Source: JBFFMO01 sp041390025 (lineage in GTDB: Bacteria > Myxococcota_A > Bradymonadia > Bradymonadales > Bradymonadaceae). Taken from it: DNA of 64,000 bases. Position 1 is the stretch's first letter. Every line of letters begins with the position of its first letter. The translations under genes and the position numbers were made by a program. The DNA lies in contig JAWKQR010000004.1 in assembly GCA_041390025.1 (NCBI GenBank), positions 62,001 through 126,000 of the forward strand, read 5' to 3'. This document shows positions 9,768-18,609 of the stretch, in pieces. The notes under the pieces are model-generated. The model was not told the DNA's origin, searched no databases, and saw only the letters and a list, made by a program, of their open reading frames with translations.

Positions 9768-11142
9768 ATGCGGAAAAACTTCGTTCTCGACACGAACGTT
9801 CTTCTTCACGACCCGCGCGCAATGCTGGCCTTCGAAGACAACAACGTCATTGTGCCCATCTTCGTGATTGAAGAGGTCGATACCTTCAAAAAACAGATGA
9901 CCGAGCTCGGTCGCAACGCTCGCGAGGCAAGCCGCCTCTTGGACGAATACCGGCTGAAGGGGAGCTTGCGCGATGGGGTTGAAACCCCCGGCGGTGGCAC
10001 CTTGCGTGTGGGATTCATCCCCAAGCAGCTCAACCAAGAGGTGTTAAACCCTCAGCTCAAAGACAACCTGATCTTGGCGGTCGCCCTCAAGTTCAAAGAG
10101 GACGAGCCCGACATCCCCTGCATCTTGGTCACCAAAGACACGAACCTGCGCGTGCGCGCCGACGTGCTCGATCTGGCGGCCGAGAACTACGAAGACGACA
10201 ACGTCTCGATCACCGAACTCTACCCCGGTGCGTGTGAGCTCGTGGTGTCCGATGAGGTCATCGATGAGCTGCACGACGACGGCTTCTTGGACCTCGAGAG
10301 AGGGGGCTCGTACCCATGCGCACCCAGTCGGCGGACAGCAACGCCGGCGCCAAGATGGACCGGTTCTACGACAATGAGTATGTGCTGCTCAAGAGCAGCT
10401 CGGAGTCCAACCAGACGTCGCTGGGCAAGGTCAAGCTCGAGGACGGTCACCCCGTGCTGCGCCCTCTGGCTCGTCGCACGCGCGATGATGTGTGGGCGTG
10501 AGGCCGCGTAACAAGGAACAAGCGTTTGCGCTCGATGCGCTGCTCGACGACAGCGTGGCGTTGGTGACGCTGCTTGGCAAAGCCGGCACAGGCAAGACGC
10601 TACTCGCCATCGCGGCCGGGCTGCGCAAGGTGACCGACGAGCAGAAGTTCCAAAAGCTCATCGTCTCGCGCCCGATCTTCCCGATGGGCCGTGATATTGG
10701 TTATCTGCCAGGCACCATGGAAGAGAAACTCAACCCATGGATGCGTCCCATTTTCGACAACGTCGAACACTTGATGGGGTTAACCCGCGCCGACAAAAAG
10801 GCTGGGCGCGGCGCCGACGAGCTGATCGACATGGGCATCATCGAGATTGAACCGTTGACCTACATCCGTGGGCGTTCCATTCCCAATCAGTTCTTCATCG
10901 TCGACGAGGCCCAAAACCTCACGCCGCACGAGGTCAAGACGATCCTCACCCGCATCGGCGAGGGTTCCAAGCTCGTGCTCACGGGCGACCCCTACCAGAT
11001 CGACAACCCCTACATTGATTCGGAATCCAACGGATTGACCTACGTCATCGACCGTTTCAAGGGACAGTCCATCTTCTCGACCGTCACGCTGTTCAAGGGC
11101 GAGCGAAGCGAACTTGCTGAGCTTGCGGCCAACTTACTCTAG
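9768..11142 (+). CDS. PIN-PhoH family ATPase (frameshifted in the linker)
   Basis: The first part is a PIN nuclease-like domain (VLDTNVLLHDP with its acidic residue, residues 1-150). The second is the PhoH ATPase domain, with Walker A GKAGTGKT near position 10578 and a Walker-B-like FIVDEAQN. Related PIN-PhoH proteins of about 450 residues are thought to be RNA-directed ATPase/nucleases. Here the linker is read in three frames. It shifts at about 10302-10306, in a run of five G, and again at about 10495, where one G is missing from a tryptophan-glycine codon pair. The fragments are therefore 9768-10511, an intermediate segment at 10316-10501, and 10492-11142. Both shifts sit in G runs, so I read this as one intact gene with consensus errors. 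It converges with the IgGFc-type lipoprotein gene. Confidence 0.88.
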
Positions 11143-11153
11143 GGCGCGGTCTG

Positions 11154-13190
11154 TCAGAACGTGTTGAGCTTGGTCAGGTCGAGGCCGCCGGTGTAGGCGT
11201 AGCTGACGTAGTCATCGTACCCATACACGACGATGCCGAAGGGGATTTGCGCTTCGATGCGGTGCGGTCCGTCGGTCACCTCGATGTGCGCCCGCGCCAC
11301 GTCACGTCCTTCCACCACAGCGTAGTCGTATTGGGTCAGGTCCAACGTCTGACCGTCGAGCGACACCGTGAACCCCGGGCGAATCAGCACGGTCACGTAC
11401 GATTGAAAATACGTGGCGGGCGTCAGGAACGAATACTCGGTGCGGAACTGCTCTTCGGGTGGCACCAGAAAGAAGGCGGGGTCGCCCGCGTGATCTCCAA
11501 ACTGTGCGTCAACTTTGACGCTGTTCTGACCGCTCAAGAACGCACCGACCATGATGGGTTTTCCGGCTTCGGCGATGAAGGTCTCGGTGGTGCCAAACTC
11601 GCACGTCTGGCCTGCGCCTAACGTGAAGGAGCCGCTCGCGGGGTCCGCCGCGAACGATGCGCAGTGCGGCACACCTTCATCGGCCGGTGGTAGCGCGGAT
11701 GGAACCGTCAATGGGACGCCCGTCTGAACGACGGTTTGGTCTTGGTAGGCCACGAATTTCCAGTAGGTGCCCTCGCGCGTTGATGCGCCTGTCGCGTCGG
11801 GGTCGCGGCGCAGTTTCAGCGGGGCTGCGATGAAGCGTGTGCCCCACGTTTCAACCGGGAACAGCTGGGATTCAAGGTGGTCGCACGCGGGCGCTGAAAA
11901 CGGGATAAACGCACACGAGTGCCCCCCGAAAACCGCGACGGGCTTGGTGGATGTGACCGTGGCCCCGGTCAGGTCCTCGACCGGTGTGGCGCCGCCACCG
12001 CCAACATTGAGGACTTCATGGGGTTGGAGGCGCACACGGATGCGACCGTTGAGGTCGGGGCCCATGATTCGTGCGTCAGACGGTGGGTACACGATCTCGG
12101 CGTAGGGGCGTCCAGAAAGTTTGGAGGGCTGTAGCTGCACGGTGACATCGGTATCGGGCTTGGTGGCCACAACCGTCAGTGTGCTCGCAAACGGTTCGGC
12201 CAGCCGCGCCTCGGGCGTACCCGCAAAGACCGCATAACTCATGAACATGTAGTTGTTGGTCAGGGCACTTGTGGGCAACAAGAGGCTCGCGTCGTTGGTG
12301 TAGTTGTAATTGCAACACAGCGGATTGAATTGGTACGCGACGACGGGTTGGTTTGTCGTAACCCGGTATGCCGACGCGGTAATCGATGTCGAGCCAAAGG
12401 GAATCTCTTTGTACGGCAACAACAACGTCATCATCGAGCCACGCGGCAACACGACGTTGTCGATCGGACCGTCAACCTTAAACAGTTGGCGGCCGTTGGG
12501 CCCAATGACCTCGGAGTGAACCGTGACCAAGTCCTGTCCCGGCAATGGGTTGTCGGTGCCCACGGTGCGGTCCACGATCGCCGACGCAATCTGGCCGTCG
12601 GCCTCGAAGACCGTGACGCGCGCGTCGTATGTGGTGCTCGGGTTGGACAGCACGACCGCAAAAGGAGGTCGCAGGTCGTCAGGCAGCGGGTTGTCGGTTT
12701 CGCCTGCCAGGAGATGGTTCTCCAGCTCAACGGCCCAGTACTCACAGCCAATGTAGCTGTTCGTCAGCTCGGCGACCTGACAGCGATTCAGACAGTTTCC
12801 TGCCTCGCACCGTCCCGACCCCGTGCAAGCCGCCTCAAACTCAAATCCACTGCCGTCCGCTTTGCACACCTCGGGTTGCGTGTCGGTGGCACATCGTCTC
12901 GTACCAGGCAGACACTCGACCTCCACGCAGGCTCCCTCGCGGCAAACTTGCAGCGGTGAGGAAGGACACGACGAAGGCTCGTAGCGGTCGCCGGATGCAG
13001 CGCAGATCGTCACAGAGGGTGTGTTTTCCTCGCCGCACGCGATGATCTCACCGGGTTCGCACGACACCGCATCTGGACCGACGTCCTCTTTGGCGACGTC
13101 ACCACCACCCATATCGACGGGCTGCGTGGTCTTGGTGTCATCCGAGCAGCTGAGGACAACCATCAACAGTGCGAGTAAAAGATGTCTCAT
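11154..13190 (-). CDS. Lipoprotein with IgGFc-binding-type domain (678 aa)
   Basis: The N-terminus MRHLLLALLMVVLSC is a lipoprotein signal with its lipobox cysteine at residue 15. An Asp/Thr-rich linker follows, then a Cys-rich stretch to about residue 140. The rest has the pattern of the IgGFc-binding N-terminal domain found in many myxobacterial surface proteins, with the marker segment NSYIGCEYWAVELENH at its start and repeated beta-strand phrases such as VSNPSTTYDARVTVF and VVAYQFNPLCC. It is probably anchored in the outer membrane and exposed; its ligand is unknown. The ATG overlaps the stop of the upstream 222-aa membrane-protein gene by four bases, so the two are likely translated together. 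Confidence 0.85.
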   Translation of the reverse strand: MRHLLLALLMVVLSCSDDTKTTQPVDMGGGDVAKEDVGPDAVSCEPGEIIACGEENTPSVTICAASGDRYEPSSCPSSPLQVCREGACVEVECLPGTRRCATDTQPEVCKADGSGFEFEAACTGSGRCEAGNCLNRCQVAELTNSYIGCEYWAVELENHLLAGETDNPLPDDLRPPFAVVLSNPSTTYDARVTVFEADGQIASAIVDRTVGTDNPLPGQDLVTVHSEVIGPNGRQLFKVDGPIDNVVLPRGSMMTLLLPYKEIPFGSTSITASAYRVTTNQPVVAYQFNPLCCNYNYTNDASLLLPTSALTNNYMFMSYAVFAGTPEARLAEPFASTLTVVATKPDTDVTVQLQPSKLSGRPYAEIVYPPSDARIMGPDLNGRIRVRLQPHEVLNVGGGGATPVEDLTGATVTSTKPVAVFGGHSCAFIPFSAPACDHLESQLFPVETWGTRFIAAPLKLRRDPDATGASTREGTYWKFVAYQDQTVVQTGVPLTVPSALPPADEGVPHCASFAADPASGSFTLGAGQTCEFGTTETFIAEAGKPIMVGAFLSGQNSVKVDAQFGDHAGDPAFFLVPPEEQFRTEYSFLTPATYFQSYVTVLIRPGFTVSLDGQTLDLTQYDYAVVEGRDVARAHIEVTDGPHRIEAQIPFGIVVYGYDDYVSYAYTGGLDLTKLNTF

Positions 13191-13855
13191 GGCTCCCAGC
13201 CTTTTTCGTCAGGACCAGCTTCTCCGCAGGGATGCAGCGTCGAGGTGTGCCACACGCGGAAATTCTCGAACGCATCATCACAGGCCAGCACACTGAACTC
13301 CAGCACATCTTTTGCGGGCCGCGTAAACACGGACTGTTCGGGAGGTGAAAGGTGTTCCTCGCCCAAGGTCTGCAGTCGCGCGAGTTCCTTGTCGGTGTAG
13401 TTGAACCAGTCGTCGATCTCTTGGCGGCTCTGCGGGAATCGCAGGTTGGCGTCGGCGCTCTTGACTCGGGCGTCTACCAATCGTTTTCGGAGGGCGTCGA
13501 TCTCGGAAATAAGGCGCCGGGTCTCGTCAGGCTTGTCGCCCAGTATCCCCATCTGCAATGCAGGCATGAGATTACGGTACGCGACACCTTGGGCCGTGAC
13601 GTCGTCGATGAAACCTCGGCACTGAGGGTCGTTTGTCTTCTCAAGCACCTGTTCTTCGCCCTGTTCGACGTCGAACGCCGGGTCGCCCATCGCATCGCGC
13701 CACACGATCGCGGATGTGAGCGAAACCGCCCCAAACACGACGATGGCTGTGGCGGTAAGCAGGGTCTTCCGCCGACGCTTGGCCTCTTGGCGCTCGAGCT
13801 CTTGGACGATCCTGTCCAAATCGGGGTCGTGATCACCATGTCTGTCGTCGGTCAT
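13187..13855 (-). CDS. Hypothetical single-pass membrane protein (222 aa)
   Basis: About 35 charged cytoplasmic residues (Asp/Arg/Lys-rich, ending EAKRRRK) precede one membrane segment at about 36-57. An external region follows, made mostly of charged helices, with four cysteines (in PQCRGF, VLACDD and LHPCGE, plus flanks). It lies immediately upstream of the IgGFc-type lipoprotein with an ATGA overlap, suggesting one transcription unit and perhaps a physical partnership. No family was recognised. Confidence 0.78.
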   Translation of the reverse strand: MTDDRHGDHDPDLDRIVQELERQEAKRRRKTLLTATAIVVFGAVSLTSAIVWRDAMGDPAFDVEQGEEQVLEKTNDPQCRGFIDDVTAQGVAYRNLMPALQMGILGDKPDETRRLISEIDALRKRLVDARVKSADANLRFPQSRQEIDDWFNYTDKELARLQTLGEEHLSPPEQSVFTRPAKDVLEFSVLACDDAFENFRVWHTSTLHPCGEAGPDEKGWEP

Positions 13856-14097
13856 GTCCCTGCTCGCGCTGAGATTGCGTGCTAGTCCCCCTTATGCGCT
13901 AGCACGGCGCCAGAGCATACGGGAAAACCCAATGAAAAACACCCGTCTGTTGTAATGTTTGTATCGGCGTGATAAAGGCTCGCGGCTCGCGAGGACACGG
14001 GGGAGACCGCCCATCGGGGCGCTGCGACGGTGGCCTTCATGGCCTGTTGCGGTGCTCTCGACGCTTTGTCAGTGTCCGCGGCTCAGGAGGAGTACTT

Positions 14098-15216
14098 TTG
14101 GATACGTCCACATTTTTGAAACGCCATCTCAACGCAAACGATGAAGAAACGCCTCGTTTGATCGAAATGGCCTCGCAAGCTCTTGCCGAGGGCACCGATT
14201 TTCCAATTGGGCCCGGCACCGAAGACCGTCTCTGGCGTTATCTGCAGTACCCGTTTTATTTGGGATTGTTCGCGCGAAAAGTCGTCGATGCCGAGGGCAT
14301 CTCGTTGCACGTCAAAGAAAAGCTGTGCCACGCGGTGCTGCAGGTCAACGTCCACTTGGACGAAGGTCAAGAGCCTGGTCCAGGTTTGTTCCAGCTGTCC
14401 GCGTGGTTGGGAAGCGAAAAGCTCCTGACGCGCGATGACTATTTGGGGCTGCGCCGCGGCCTCATCTGGCTGCCACGCCTGACCAACACGTACATCGAGC
14501 CGTCCAAGTACATCTTCCCTTCGTGCGAGGGCGTGTTCAAAGACGCGGACATCAGCCGCGAGGAGAGCATCGAGCTCATCCTGATGATTCTGACCGCCAA
14601 AGAGGCCATTGGGACCCAAGGTCGCGAGATCTTTGACCACTTGATGAGCATCCCATCCATCACGAAGTCGCTCAAACGTGAGGTGTGCCAGCTTGTCGTC
14701 CAGAACGCGATTCCGTTCCCGCGCGGTGAGTATCAGCACCCGATCGAGACGACCGCGGAAGAACAAGACCGCTTGAGCATCCGCTTCCTGCCGGGCGGCG
14801 TTCGTCGCCGTGCGGTCGTTTGGTTGGCGCGTCTGGGGCGCGATTCGCACGAACTTCTCAAGCGCCTGCTCAAACCCAACACCGTTCGAGGTTACGGCGG
14901 CGACCAGGTCGCCAGCGGCGCACTGGACCTGCTCGACGAGATCTGGAACGAGATTGACGACGACACACGTCTGGGTCTGCTGCGAAAGGCCGCGGACTTG
15001 CCCGACACCGCTGTGCGCAAACGCGCTTACCTCCTAGGGGAAAAGTACCTTGGGTTGGACTTTCTACGTCAGTCACTCGACGACAAAGCCAAGAGCCTGC
15101 GTGAGTGGGCCCGTGAGCGCCTCGATCGGCGTGAGCGCGGCGAGATTCCAACCGAAGAAGAGCTGCGTGCCGAGCTCGAAGAAGAGCTCGACGAGAACGA
15201 AGCCGCAGACGAGTAG
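14098..15216 (+). CDS. Hypothetical helical-repeat protein (372 aa)
   Basis: I choose TTG at 14098 because a perfect AGGAGG (14085-14090) lies seven bases upstream. The frame is open from 13969, but that part is Arg/Gly-rich and unlike protein. The product is soluble and mainly alpha-helical, with HEAT-like segments in its C-terminal half (for example SGALDLLDEIWNEID and LLRKAADLPDTAVRKRAYLLG) and a strongly acidic end (Glu/Asp runs). There is no signal peptide or catalytic motif. It ends three bases before murI, so it is probably co-transcribed with it and the following PEGA-like gene. Function unknown. Confidence 0.8.
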   Translation: MDTSTFLKRHLNANDEETPRLIEMASQALAEGTDFPIGPGTEDRLWRYLQYPFYLGLFARKVVDAEGISLHVKEKLCHAVLQVNVHLDEGQEPGPGLFQLSAWLGSEKLLTRDDYLGLRRGLIWLPRLTNTYIEPSKYIFPSCEGVFKDADISREESIELILMILTAKEAIGTQGREIFDHLMSIPSITKSLKREVCQLVVQNAIPFPRGEYQHPIETTAEEQDRLSIRFLPGGVRRRAVVWLARLGRDSHELLKRLLKPNTVRGYGGDQVASGALDLLDEIWNEIDDDTRLGLLRKAADLPDTAVRKRAYLLGEKYLGLDFLRQSLDDKAKSLREWARERLDRRERGEIPTEEELRAELEEELDENEAADE

Positions 15217-15219
15217 TCC

Positions 15220-16062
15220 ATGTCGGTAGATTTGCCCATCGGGGTTTTCGACAGCGGTGTGGGCGGCCTGACGGTCATGCACGCCGTGGCCGATGTGCTG
15301 CCGCACGAGAACCTTGTCTATTTGGGCGATACCGCGCGTGTTCCATACGGAAACCGAGGCGCGGACACCGTTCGGCGTTATGCCATCAACGCCGCAACAT
15401 TCCTGCGCGAGCGCGAGATCAAAGCGCTCGTTGTCGCATGCAACACCGCGACAGCCTACGCGCTCGATGCGCTGGTCGCGGAGTTCCCCGACATGCCCAT
15501 CATTGGCGTCGTGCAACCGGTGGCCAAGCTCGCTGCAGCGACGACCCGTAGCCAACACGTGGGTGTGATCGGAACGCGCGGAACCATTGCCAGCCGCTGC
15601 TACGACCGCACGCTCGAAAGCTTAAGCGTCAAGGTCACGTCGACGCCGTGCCCACTGTTTGTGCCTTTGGCCGAGGAGGGTTGGCTGGACGGCGTGGTCA
15701 CGCAGACGGTTGCACAAGAGTACCTCAAGGCATTTGGGACGACCGACGTTGACACCCTGATCTTGGGTTGCACACACTATCCGCTGCTCGCACCCGCAAT
15801 CGGTCAAGCGATCCAATCCATTTGCCGCCACGAAGTCACGTTGCTCGATTCGGGGAAAGCCACTGCCGCAGCGTTGGTGTCGGTGCTCAAAGAGCGCAAG
15901 CAATTGCGCGCATCATCGACCACCGGTTCGCGCACTTTTTTGGCGACCGACGACCCGATTTCGTTCTCGCGCACGGCGGAACGTTTTTTTGGCGGTGAAT
16001 TGGACGGCGTCGAGCACGTCGATATTGTCGACGTGTCAGATTCCAGACGGACAAAAACATGA
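15220..16062 (+). CDS. murI: Glutamate racemase
   Basis: This enzyme interconverts L- and D-glutamate, supplying D-glutamate for peptidoglycan. The N-terminal motif GVFDSGVGG carries the conserved Asp-Ser pair. The two catalytic cysteines are visible: Cys74 in VACNTATA and Cys184 in LGCTHYPLL. The length of 280 residues is normal. The start lies directly behind the hypothetical 372-aa gene, and the stop overlaps the following PEGA-like gene by four bases (ATGA), so it sits in the middle of a three-gene operon. Confidence 0.97.
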   Translation: MSVDLPIGVFDSGVGGLTVMHAVADVLPHENLVYLGDTARVPYGNRGADTVRRYAINAATFLREREIKALVVACNTATAYALDALVAEFPDMPIIGVVQPVAKLAAATTRSQHVGVIGTRGTIASRCYDRTLESLSVKVTSTPCPLFVPLAEEGWLDGVVTQTVAQEYLKAFGTTDVDTLILGCTHYPLLAPAIGQAIQSICRHEVTLLDSGKATAAALVSVLKERKQLRASSTTGSRTFLATDDPISFSRTAERFFGGELDGVEHVDIVDVSDSRRTKT

Positions 16063-17189
16063 AATCAGTGAAGCTCATTTTAATCTCGTCTCTGCTGCTC
16101 GTGGGCTCGCAAGCCTGGGCAGCGAATATGGCGGCGCTTCAATACGATGTGGGCAATGGCGTCGATCCGCTCGTCAAAGACGACGTGCAGTCGGCCATGA
16201 ACGATGCGGTGACGGCCAGTAAGTGGACGTTGATCGATGTCGGCACCGCGCGAAACAAGATGAACCCCATCGTGCGCGACTGCTTTACGAGCGATTGCCT
16301 GAGCAAAGCCGGACAACAGCTCAACGCCGATGCCGGCGTCCGTCTGCGGTTTTCGGGCGAGGCTCAGATCTACGATTGGACCATCGAGGTCTACGATCTT
16401 CGCAGCGGGGCGCTGCTTCAGTCCGAGAAGGGTGCCTGCGAGTTGTGTGGGCGCAGCGAAGTCGTGCGGACATTCAAGGCATCCGCTTCGTCAGTCGTCG
16501 CCGCGACCAAACTCGGCGCAGCGCCCAAGAAAGAAAACAAGCCGGTGGTCGACACCAAACCCGTCGATAAGCCAGTCGACACGGTGCGCCCCACGAACAC
16601 CGGTGACGTGCAGTTGGTTAGGCTGATGATTTCGGTCGAACCGCCGGACGCCACGATCACGTTCCGTGACGCCGAGATCGGTCGGGGAAGGGCGGAAGTC
16701 GAGGTGGGGCCCGGAAACCATGAGTTTTCGTTCGAGGCCGAGGGATACCGCATCGTCAAAGAGCTCGTCGTCGTCGAAGGCGACACGCCTAGCTCGATGT
16801 CGCTGCGTATTCACTTGCCCAAAAAGGATGCCGCGCCACAGGCCGTCGAGGTGTCGTCACGCGGGCCTCTTGACAAGCTTGGGAGCGACCGCGAGCTGTA
16901 CGGCTGGATCGGCGTGGGGACGGGGTCGTTGTTGTTGTTGACGAGCGCTTACATGAGCGCCATCGACGGCGATCCAACCTGCGATGGCCCCGCGGCGGAT
17001 TGCCCCGACGTCTGGGACACAGACGGCGTCTCATACGTCACCACAGCCGTGGGTGCGACGGTCGTGACCGCTGGTGTGGTGTTGCTCGTATGGGAGGCTC
17101 TCGCGGGCAGTGACGACCCCAAGGCCGTCAAAGTCGCGCCAACCGTTAGCGGTGATGGCGCCGGCGTGGGCATTTTCGGGCGGTTTTAG
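16059..17189 (+). CDS. Exported PEGA-like protein with C-terminal membrane segments (376 aa)
   Basis: A clear signal peptide (residues 1-21, ending QAWA) precedes a domain of about 110 residues. This domain has three cysteines in CFTSDCLS and further cysteines in GACELCGRS, a pattern seen in myxobacterial proteins that read a parameter and sum disulphide-bonded elements. A Lys/Pro/Asp linker (about 155-180) leads to a beta-rich PEGA-type domain (about 188-260: ISVEPPDATITFRDAEIG and later GPGNHEFSFEAEGY). Two hydrophobic stretches follow at about 287-305 and 328-350. It is translationally coupled to murI (ATGA overlap). It probably acts at the cell envelope; no enzyme function is evident. Confidence 0.8.
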   Translation: MKSVKLILISSLLLVGSQAWAANMAALQYDVGNGVDPLVKDDVQSAMNDAVTASKWTLIDVGTARNKMNPIVRDCFTSDCLSKAGQQLNADAGVRLRFSGEAQIYDWTIEVYDLRSGALLQSEKGACELCGRSEVVRTFKASASSVVAATKLGAAPKKENKPVVDTKPVDKPVDTVRPTNTGDVQLVRLMISVEPPDATITFRDAEIGRGRAEVEVGPGNHEFSFEAEGYRIVKELVVVEGDTPSSMSLRIHLPKKDAAPQAVEVSSRGPLDKLGSDRELYGWIGVGTGSLLLLTSAYMSAIDGDPTCDGPAADCPDVWDTDGVSYVTTAVGATVVTAGVVLLVWEALAGSDDPKAVKVAPTVSGDGAGVGIFGRF

Positions 17190-18526
17190 CCCTTGGGCTC
17201 AGCCTGCAGGTCGCGATTGGCCTGAATGGCCTCGGTGATAGGCACTCGCCACAGCATCAAACCGCCGACCGCGAAGAAGCCCACGACAAGCAACAAAGCC
17301 ATTCGGCGAGAATCCAGGGCGTCTGCCACCGGCCCAAACGTCATGCCGAGGATGATGGCCATGCGCATGAACATGCCCCAGAAGCCAAACATCTGAGCGG
17401 AACGACCCGGGGGGGAAAGCAGACCCACAACCGTACGCGACGAGCTCTGGATCGAACCAATGCCGGCTCCTGCGATCACACCGATACCCATGAACACAAG
17501 CTCGCGCGATAGCCCGACAATGCCCGCGATGGCGTCGAGGAAGAAGATCGCGAGCACGCCCATGATCCACCACACGATCGTGCTCAGCACCGTTGTTTTG
17601 GCACCAAGTTTTGTCTCCAGAAAGCCAAATCCAAGTGCGCCGCCGGCAGCACTGAATTGCAGGATCAAAAACAGGGTTTGTTTGTACGACGTGCTCAGCG
17701 CGAGCTCGGCATCGATGTAAATGCCGATGAACTTCATGACGACCTCAAGCCCCGCCATATAGACCATGAAGGCGATAAAAAATTTGAACAGGACGTTGTA
17801 CTGCTTGATCAGCTGCGCCGAGGACCGAAGCTCGGCGAGTCCCACCTTGAGAAGTTGACCGATTTTCGCGTTCTCAAATCCCGGTTTGGGTTTGCTGCGG
17901 TCTTTGACGAGCAAGAACGTTGGCATCGCTGAAACGAGAAAGAACGCCCCGATGAGCACCATCGCAATCTGGTTGCGGGACACCGTGATGTCGGCGGTTA
18001 GCTGCGTATCCGCGTCGAGGTAACCATAGGTCAGCAAAAGGCTCGCGAGGCCTCCCATATAACCCAGACCCCACCCAAGTCCCGAGATGACGCCCATGTT
18101 TTCCGATGTTGCCAGGTCGGTCAAAAAGCTCGCGACGAAGCTCTCACCGACCATGAACGCCGCGTTGCTGATGGCGATGAGTGCGATCGCCAGCCAGATG
18201 TCGCCTGGACCCGCGAACGCGAGCGCAGCGGTCGAAATCGAGCACGTGAGCGTCGCCATCAAGAGATAGCGCTTCTTGCCGCCCGAATAATCACACAACG
18301 CGCCGACCAGCGGCGACAGGATGATGGCGATGATGGTCGAGATCACGATCGCCAACGACCAGTACGTGTCGCGTACCTCGGAGGTGGCCGGAATGATTTG
18401 GGCCGTGAAAAACGCCGAATACACAAAGGAGATGACGACCGTCGTGTAGCTGGAGTTCGCAAAGTCGTACATCGCCCAGCCAAAAATCTCGCGCTTTTTG
18501 ACCGGCGGGGTCCCGGATTCAGTCAT
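17186..18526 (-). CDS. UMF1 / Atg22-like major facilitator transporter (446 aa)
   Basis: About twelve hydrophobic segments run the length of the protein. The opening GWAMYDFANSSYTTVV is the signature of the UMF1 (Atg22-related) MFS family, whose substrates in bacteria are mostly unknown. The cytoplasmic loop after the second helix pair has the MFS-like LCDYSGGKKRYLL. I take the ATG at 18526, with GAGGG upstream, since the family signature starts about 12 residues later; the open frame reaches 18655, but the extra residues are not MFS-like. It converges with the PEGA-like gene, the two 3' ends overlapping by four bases. Confidence 0.9.
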   Translation of the reverse strand: MTESGTPPVKKREIFGWAMYDFANSSYTTVVISFVYSAFFTAQIIPATSEVRDTYWSLAIVISTIIAIILSPLVGALCDYSGGKKRYLLMATLTCSISTAALAFAGPGDIWLAIALIAISNAAFMVGESFVASFLTDLATSENMGVISGLGWGLGYMGGLASLLLTYGYLDADTQLTADITVSRNQIAMVLIGAFFLVSAMPTFLLVKDRSKPKPGFENAKIGQLLKVGLAELRSSAQLIKQYNVLFKFFIAFMVYMAGLEVVMKFIGIYIDAELALSTSYKQTLFLILQFSAAGGALGFGFLETKLGAKTTVLSTIVWWIMGVLAIFFLDAIAGIVGLSRELVFMGIGVIAGAGIGSIQSSSRTVVGLLSPPGRSAQMFGFWGMFMRMAIILGMTFGPVADALDSRRMALLLVVGFFAVGGLMLWRVPITEAIQANRDLQAEPKG

Positions 18527-18609
18527 GCTGCCCTCGTGTGATGAGAGCCGCAGTCTATGCGGGCTTGGGGGATGTGTCACGAGTGTTTGCGCGAAGCGAA
18601 CGCGCGGCC

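Noticed and set aside
9768..11142. Programmed frameshifting in the PIN-PhoH gene
   Set aside because: The shifts lie in G runs without a slippery heptamer, and many unrelated genes here show the same kind of shift.
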